Positions 58,389 through 64,000 of a stretch of DNA of 64,000 bases are shown one piece after another. The position numbers were made by a program, and so were the translations under genes. The notes beneath the pieces are model-generated. The model searched no databases and was not told where the DNA came from. It was given only the letters and a program-made list of their open reading frames with translations. This DNA is from Romanomermis culicivorax. Its lineage: Eukaryota > Nematoda > Enoplea > Mermithida > Mermithidae. The first letter of the stretch is position 1. Each line of letters begins with the position of its first letter. The stretch covers positions 248,001-312,000 of the forward strand of contig CAWUHX010000161.1 in the NCBI GenBank assembly GCA_963922205.1. Direction: 5' to 3'.

Positions 58389-59788
58389 CAGGGTTCATAC
58401 ACAACCTGGAAAACCTGGAAAACACAGGGAATTTTTTTTCAGGTCTGGAAAACCTGGAAAACACAGGGAATTTTAAGGAAAAATAAATATTTTGTGTTGA
58501 AAATTACAGGAAAATCGTCAAATTTTTTCGCCGCGCTGCGGCGTGTTTCTTATTCAACTATGCACATTAAAATTGAAATTGCTTAAAATCATCGAGTATT
58601 TGAGATCTTTTTTTAGTTTTTCAACTTCAACTTTTAATTTAGCCTTTAAATTAATATGTCAAAGTCAACGTTTCAATTGGATTGTAAGGGTAATATTCGA
58701 GAAAACATTCAAACTTCTCATTTATGCCAGAAAATTGGAGACTAATCAACAGAATGTTTTCGGCTGTATAGAGCATTCATATTTGCGAACGAAAAAAATC
58801 GAGTCTGGTCAGGGCTTTTTAGGTCAATTAGAAGCCATGGCTTCTAAAAATTCTGATTGACTCCTAAAAATTTAGGGGCACAAGCCAACATGGCTTATAA
58901 AAATTAGAGCCTAACGACCCTTTTGATTGGGTGAGTTTCCTGTCCGGAGATGTATTCTTATGCGTTTTTAAGAAAACATATCGAAAATTTTCCGGCGCTT
59001 CGCGCCAGATTCCAAATCACTTACGATTCTTGTTATCATTTCTGTTGTGCGGTTGGAAAATGTCGGCCTATCTTACGCTGGCTTATAGCTTTTAAACATC
59101 AGCATGTTATGGATGAATGTTTGACCTTGTATTGTTTTTTCACATATTTGACTAAAACCTAGATTTTTCTAGATTATTTCCACAAAATCGTTTTGTGGTT
59201 CTTTAAAATTTTCGACTTTCGTGAAGATAACTTTTTGCATTTGGAAAATGATTAAGCGTGGGACAATAGCAGAGGTTCTTCTGTCTGAAAAAGTCATTCA
59301 ATTCATTGCTGCTTGCCTAATTTTTGAATTTTAGTTTGCCTGACTGAAAACATGTTGAATTCACTGAAAAATTAGACCTTTCAGGCAGGAAATAGATATT
59401 AAAAATAGTCATTTTCCAACGATATATAATATCAAAATCCAAATTTTTTCCGATACTCTGCACCGCATTAATTACCAATATCCGAGTCCGAAGTAAAATA
59501 TCGGTAGTAGCTGCATAAGAATGTGCTGAAAAATTAATTTTCTGACGTTTTAGAGGTCTTGGAATCAAAATTTTTCGGCGCTGGGTTGCGCAATAATTTG
59601 AAATAAATTTTTTGATTTAGTACTCTATTTTTGATGATACTTTAGCTCACACATGTTTCTATTATTCAGTATTTTTCTTCAGGATAGTATATTTCATCAT
59701 TATAAAAACCTGGAAAAATTTCATTTGTCAACCTGGAAAACCTGGAAAACACAGGGAATTTTTTTTCTCCAACTTTGTATGAACCCTG
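58389..59788. mobile_element. Transposon with CAGGGTTCATACA ends (1.4 kb)
   Basis: The left end is CAGGGTTCATACAC and the inverted right end CAGGGTTCATACAA; TAATGC lies on both sides (58383-58388, 59789-59794). Just inside each end the phrase CTGGAAAACCTGGAAAACAC recurs in the same orientation, three times in all. The interior shares the CCGGCGCTTCGCGCC module with other elements here. The ends look hAT-like, although the duplication is only 6 bp as read. No transposase seen. Confidence 0.65.
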
Positions 59789-60231
59789 TAATGCATTAAT
59801 TTTATGTAAAAATCGTGCCCAACCTATTTTTCAGCTATAACCATGTCTGTGAGATAAGAAAAAACTGTGCAAGTAGTTCAAGATGAATCGAAAAGAAATG
59901 GAATGCTGAGAAAATTTAAATAACCCTACAATTGTTCAGGAAGTTCAAATTGATTCAATTTTCAACTACAAATCTTATATTATACCTATTTAACAACAAA
60001 GTAAAGACTAGGGAAAATAAAAACGAAAATTGTGTAAATTTTTGGTCGGGACATTGTACCATTACCAATGATATCGAATTTTCTGTACGAATGATGAATC
60101 AAACACAGAAAGTAAGAATTTCAGTTTTAAATCCGAATGTGACCGAATGAACAGAGAATATTCGGAATTTATTTCCATCATTCATTGACAGCCTCTAAAC
60201 TTTGCTGCAATGATGCTGATACACTGTTCAG

Positions 60232-60746
60232 AGAGAATTCGTTCGTGTTCGGGTCAAGGTTTTTTTTGCACAGGCCAGGTTGCAATGTGCAACTTGCGAA
60301 AAAATTTTGGTTGCACAGATAATTTTTTGGTTGCTGACTCTAAAATCGATAAATTTGCTTAAATTTATCGAAAAAACAATGTAAAACTAGTTTTCTTGTA
60401 TTTTATTCGATCCGCGTCTGTTTTAGATATTTAAAACCCAATTTTTTGAGTTTTGGAGAGAAAATGAAAAGATTTATATGACTAGACTAGAGTAATGTGT
60501 TCGAAGTGTAGCGCTGGAAATTTTTCTGGATTTCAATATTCTAGAATGCTGGAAAATGAATTTCAATATTCTAAAATGCAGGAAAACTAGTTTTTACATA
60601 GTTTTTTCGATAAATTTAAGCAAATTTATCGATTTTAGACTCAGCAACCAAAAATTTATTTGTGCAACCAAAATTTTTCCGCAAGTTGCACATTGCAACC
60701 TGGCCTATGCAAAAAAAACCTTGACCTGAACATGAACGAATTCTCT
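60232..60746. repeat. Long palindrome abutting an assembly gap
   Basis: Arms 60232-60390 and 60587-60746 are inverted copies with only a few differences (AGAGAATTCGTTC, GCCAGGTTGCAATGTGCAAC, GATAAATTTGCTTAAATTTA). The 196-base spacer contains repeated GGAAAATGAATTTCAATATT. The right arm ends exactly at the first N, so the element may continue into the gap. Confidence 0.85.
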
Positions 60747-60846
60747 NNNNNNNNNNNNNNNNNNNNNNNNNNNNNNNNNNNNNNNNNNNNNNNNNNNNNN
60801 NNNNNNNNNNNNNNNNNNNNNNNNNNNNNNNNNNNNNNNNNNNNNN
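60747..60846. other. Assembly gap (100 N)
   Basis: Exactly 100 unknown bases, the usual placeholder for a gap of unknown size. Confidence 0.98.
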
Positions 60847-61560
60847 AAAGTATACTGATTATGCGTGGGTTAATTGGCGAAAAAGGAGGGTAAGGAAAAG
60901 AGGTTTATTTGGCGAATAAGAAGGTAATAAAGGAAAAACATAAAAACGTGAACAAAAACGTAAAAAAGACTGAAAAAAGAAATACAAAGTAAGGTGAAAG
61001 ATGTATAGGAGAAATATGATGAAAAAAGAATGAAGGTAAAGAAAACGGAGGAAAAAATAAAACAAACGATAAACAGTTTGGCAATGAAATGAAGGCGCAG
61101 AAATAACCTGCGCTGAAACAGCTCAGTGCCGAAACGTCCCTTTCCACAAATAAGCACCGATCTGAAAGTCTTATACACCATGTTTTTACAGAAGGCTTTT
61201 TTACTTGAAAAATTGATACCGTATATACTCGTGCGTGATGTCACATGCCGATCAATTTTCCAGAACGTCATGTGATTCTCATCATGCTGATATTTATTTT
61301 TGTTCACCATTTTTTATTTCACAATCATTTACTTTTATTTCGTTCCGTTTGTCATTTTTCACATGCATTTTTCTGTTCCGTTTTTATTGTATTTCGTTTG
61401 TTTTTGTTTCTTTTGCACATGGGCTGCAGTATGCCCCTTTAATTAAAAACTTCCGCCAAGCGAGCTCCACGAGCTCATGGCTATATTTGGTGCATTCCCT
61501 GCGCCTCTTATCAGTAAAATTAGCGTCACTTTTGCCATGCAAAATGACTAGTTAAGAAGT
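60847..61560. other. Purine tract followed by pyrimidine tract
   Basis: 60847-61130 is A/G-rich on the plus strand; 61300-61420 is T/C-rich. Frames through both are low complexity. No gene. Confidence 0.5.
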
Positions 61561-61569
61561 TTTTATTAA

Positions 61570-62270
61570 AGACATTCATCTGTTCAGCATAGGCATGAAA
61601 CTCGGCCCCAATGCTAAATGTATTCGAACTGGAAAAATGTCTATGTGAACATAGGCATCTTCTGCAACGTTTTCCTCTGCAGAAGTTAGCTTGGGCGTCG
61701 TGAGCTCGACCCAGGCTTTACTGTAGCCAACAGGGTCCTTAAAAGGACGTGTTGCTTTAGTTTTTCGCTCATTTTGGGGTTTACCCAGTTTTCTGTCTTG
61801 TTTTTAGCCCTCGCGTCCAGGGCCTTCTTTTATATTAACTTACATATTTTATTATTCAACACCATGTCCACCGTCCTTAATTTGCACACGTTTTTGCCCG
61901 TCGCTTTGTGCCAGGTCATCGCCCGTTTACGTTTCAAGTAAAGGAGTCGCCCCCGGCCTCGGCCTCCAGTGTTTTACCAGTTGAGGAATCGAGTCGGAGC
62001 AGCCCCCACCCGTTCGTCAACCAAACTGTCAACCCAGGGACCCCGTCGCCCTTTGTCAAATTGTTTTTGTTGAAGCCGCACTAGATGAGTCTTCTCACTG
62101 AGTTATTGTTGTGGGTATTTTTGGGGAACCCTTTCTAGGTTGGTTTTCCTCTGAGTCTTCCCTCAATTAAAAAGGGCTCTTGTTCCCCTCAGGTTAGGGC
62201 TAAAAGGGGATATTTTGGTTCACAATCGAGTACAAGCCGGGTTAGGTTCCCAAAACGAAGGAGTCACCCA
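61570..62270 (-). repeat. GC-rich LTR-like block
   Basis: A GC-rich block in AT-rich DNA with a minus-strand TATAAAAG at 61827-61834 followed by GC-rich sequence, resembling the promoter part of an LTR. No partner LTR, PBS or duplication could be seen. Confidence 0.3.
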
Positions 62271-62280
62271 ACAGGGTCAC

Positions 62281-62405
62281 AGCATGTCACTCACTGTGAC
62301 ATGGCCGTATTTTTCTATCAATATGGCATGGTTTTTTCATCAATGTGACAAGTCCGCATTCCTGTTTAATGTGACATGGCTCACCTTTTTCGTTTAATGT
62401 GACAA
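62281..62405. repeat. Degenerate tandem repeat (about 27-30 bp units)
   Basis: About four to five units built on AATGTGACATGG followed by a T-rich stretch. Confidence 0.6.
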
Positions 62406-62409
62406 AAGC

Positions 62410-62985
62410 ACCAGTTTTCTTGCCAAAAATCGTCGAAAAAATAGGGGTGGTGCTTATACAAAGAAACAGAATCGGTGTATAAGCACTACCTTTGGAAGAG
62501 GTAAATGTTACTGGTGCCTATACACGAAAACAGTCGTTTTTCATCAAATGTTCAAACGATAACAAAGTCTTACTTGCACAGGGAATACTGAACACATGTG
62601 GCAAGCTGTCGAGATCAACATACCTACTGACATTATATAACATTTCAGCAACTGTGACTGGCTCATCACCAAGTTTAAATTGAAGTTTAAAGCTTCTGGT
62701 TTAAATTTATTAGTATATGAGTATCTCACCATTAGAGCCACTAAATTTCTAGAAACAGTGAAAATGTGAAAGAAAAAAATTCAACTGACTCATAACAGTA
62801 AAACGAATTGATGAATTAGTTTTAAATGTACCAACATGGTGCTAATACATGGAAATCAGATTCATATCCGTTTCTTAGTGGCGCTTATAAACGGAAACGA
62901 AAGAATTCTCGAAAATCGATCTGAAAAAATAGGATGATGCTTATACACGAGTGAGGCTTATACACGGGTATTTACGGTAATGGTT
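62410..62985. repeat. Decayed repeat with recurring GCTTATACAC
   Basis: GTGCTTATACA, TGTATAAGCACTACC, GATGCTTATACACG and GGCTTATACACGGG mark two related ends (ATCGTCGAAAAAATAGG and ATCGATCTGAAAAAATAGG precede them). Probably an old transposon; class unresolved. Confidence 0.4.
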
Positions 62986-63360
62986 ATTGAAGTTGGCTCA
63001 TACAAATTTCCAGTCCATCTGACACATCATACCCGGACAAATTCTATCGATTCATCTAGTACAAGCCAGAAAAATTAGGTTGGTTGTCGAATCATTTTAG
63101 TGCTTGTCAAGTCAAACAGGGGTGGAGAACTAGATGCATAGCACATTTATCTTTCACAAAATCGACAGAATGCAGTCAAAGGTGATTTTCAAGCTCATTT
63201 CAGAGTCTACACACGTTATAGGACGTGCCAGTGTATCTAGAAAACCTGGAAGATCAGGGCAAAAATATGCCTGGAACCATGAAAAGTCAGACAGTTTGAA
63301 ACAGTACATTTTAATGCGTTTTAGATGGTTAAAATCTCAAAATCTTCTAATACATCACAT

Positions 63361-63800
63361 TCCTTGATTCCCTGATTGATTGGTTGATTCTCTGATTGAT
63401 TGGTTGATTTCCCGATTAGTGGATTGATTCCCTGGTTGGATTGGGTGATTGGTTGATTTCATGGTTGATTCGTTCATTGATTCCCTGATTTGTTTGTTCC
63501 AGATTAGTTGATTTCCTGATTTTATTTCCTTGTTAATTGCTTGGTTGGCTCGCTAATTCCCTGATTGATGGGTTGATTTCCTGATTGATTTGTTGATTCC
63601 CAGTTTGGTTGGTTGATTACCTGGTAAGTGGTTGGTTGATTACCTGGTAAGTGGTTGATTGGTTAATTTTGTGGTTGATTGGCTCATTGATTTCGGTTTT
63701 AGTTGGTGATTTCCTGATTGCGTTTGTAATTGATGGATTGTTCCCAGATAAGTTGGTTGATTGTTTTATTTCCTAGTTGGTTGATTATCCAGTGGTTGAT
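63361..63800. repeat. TTGATTCCCTGATTGATTGG minisatellite
   Basis: About 430 bases of irregular units of GATTGGTTGATT and TTGATTCCCTG with no coding capacity. Two adjacent units near 63611-63655 (GGTTGATTACCTGGTAAGTG) are nearly identical. Confidence 0.75.
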
Positions 63801-64000
63801 GGTCTATCTGTAAGTCCTCGATTCCGTTTTCAAGGTTACAGTCGGTTAACACACAAAACATGATCTGGTGCCAAGAGTCAAGTCAACTGGTACCGAAGTC
63901 AGCTCATCTGGTACCGAGCTGCATCCAGTTGAACCTATTGTCCAGGTATACAACACATGCTTTTGCGGGATATCGTAAAACACATGAAATAGTACTTGCT

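Noticed and set aside
1..64000. CRISPR arrays, bacterial operons or ribosome-binding sites
   Set aside because: Regular spacer arrays are absent; introns, AATAAA signals and eukaryotic transposons show nuclear eukaryotic DNA.

Overview
The window looks like a 64 kb piece of an AT-rich, repeat-laden invertebrate nuclear genome, most likely a nematode. The case rests on one recognisable neuropeptide GPCR gene with a trans-splice-like acceptor one base before its ATG, very short 3' ends with AATAAA a few bases after the stop codon, short TTTCAG-type splice acceptors, and very dense nested DNA transposons. Species assignment is inference. A 100-base run of N marks a scaffold gap at 60747-60846.

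Layout. Bases 1-9900 are the 5' part (minus strand) of a large Ty3/Gypsy-type LTR retrotransposon. It has a 5' LTR at 9383-9900, a primer-binding site, gag, protease, reverse transcriptase, RNase H and integrase, then a further reading frame coding for a WRN/RNase D-like 3'-5' exonuclease in the place where env would sit. The copy is dead: stop codons, frameshifts and lost catalytic residues. The left LTR lies outside the window.

From 9.9 to 39 kb the sequence is gene-poor and AT-rich. It holds the last exon of an iodotyrosine deiodinase-like gene (11707-11889), a two-exon small secreted protein (19105-21019), a minus-strand terminal exon (21261-21734), a Harbinger element with a transposase remnant (23290-24071), a Mutator-like foldback element nested in a MITE (28054-28835), long purine-rich tracts, and a two-exon FMRFamide-receptor-like GPCR (35707-38262).

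From 39 kb to the end there are almost no genes. It is a mosaic of non-autonomous DNA transposons, several with complete 8-bp target-site duplications and several nested inside one another; a gag-like retroelement remnant with two CCHC knuckles; a Penelope-like GIY-YIG remnant; a long palindrome abutting the assembly gap; and simple-sequence arrays. One MITE family (ends near TAGTCTGTTTTT, TA-flanked) recurs at least ten times across the window and serves as a clock for nested insertions.

How the parts work together: host genes are few and unrelated to each other (neuropeptide signalling, halotyrosine metabolism, a secreted peptide). The main system here is the retrotransposon carrying its own DEDDy exonuclease-like reading frame, which is the item most worth following up.
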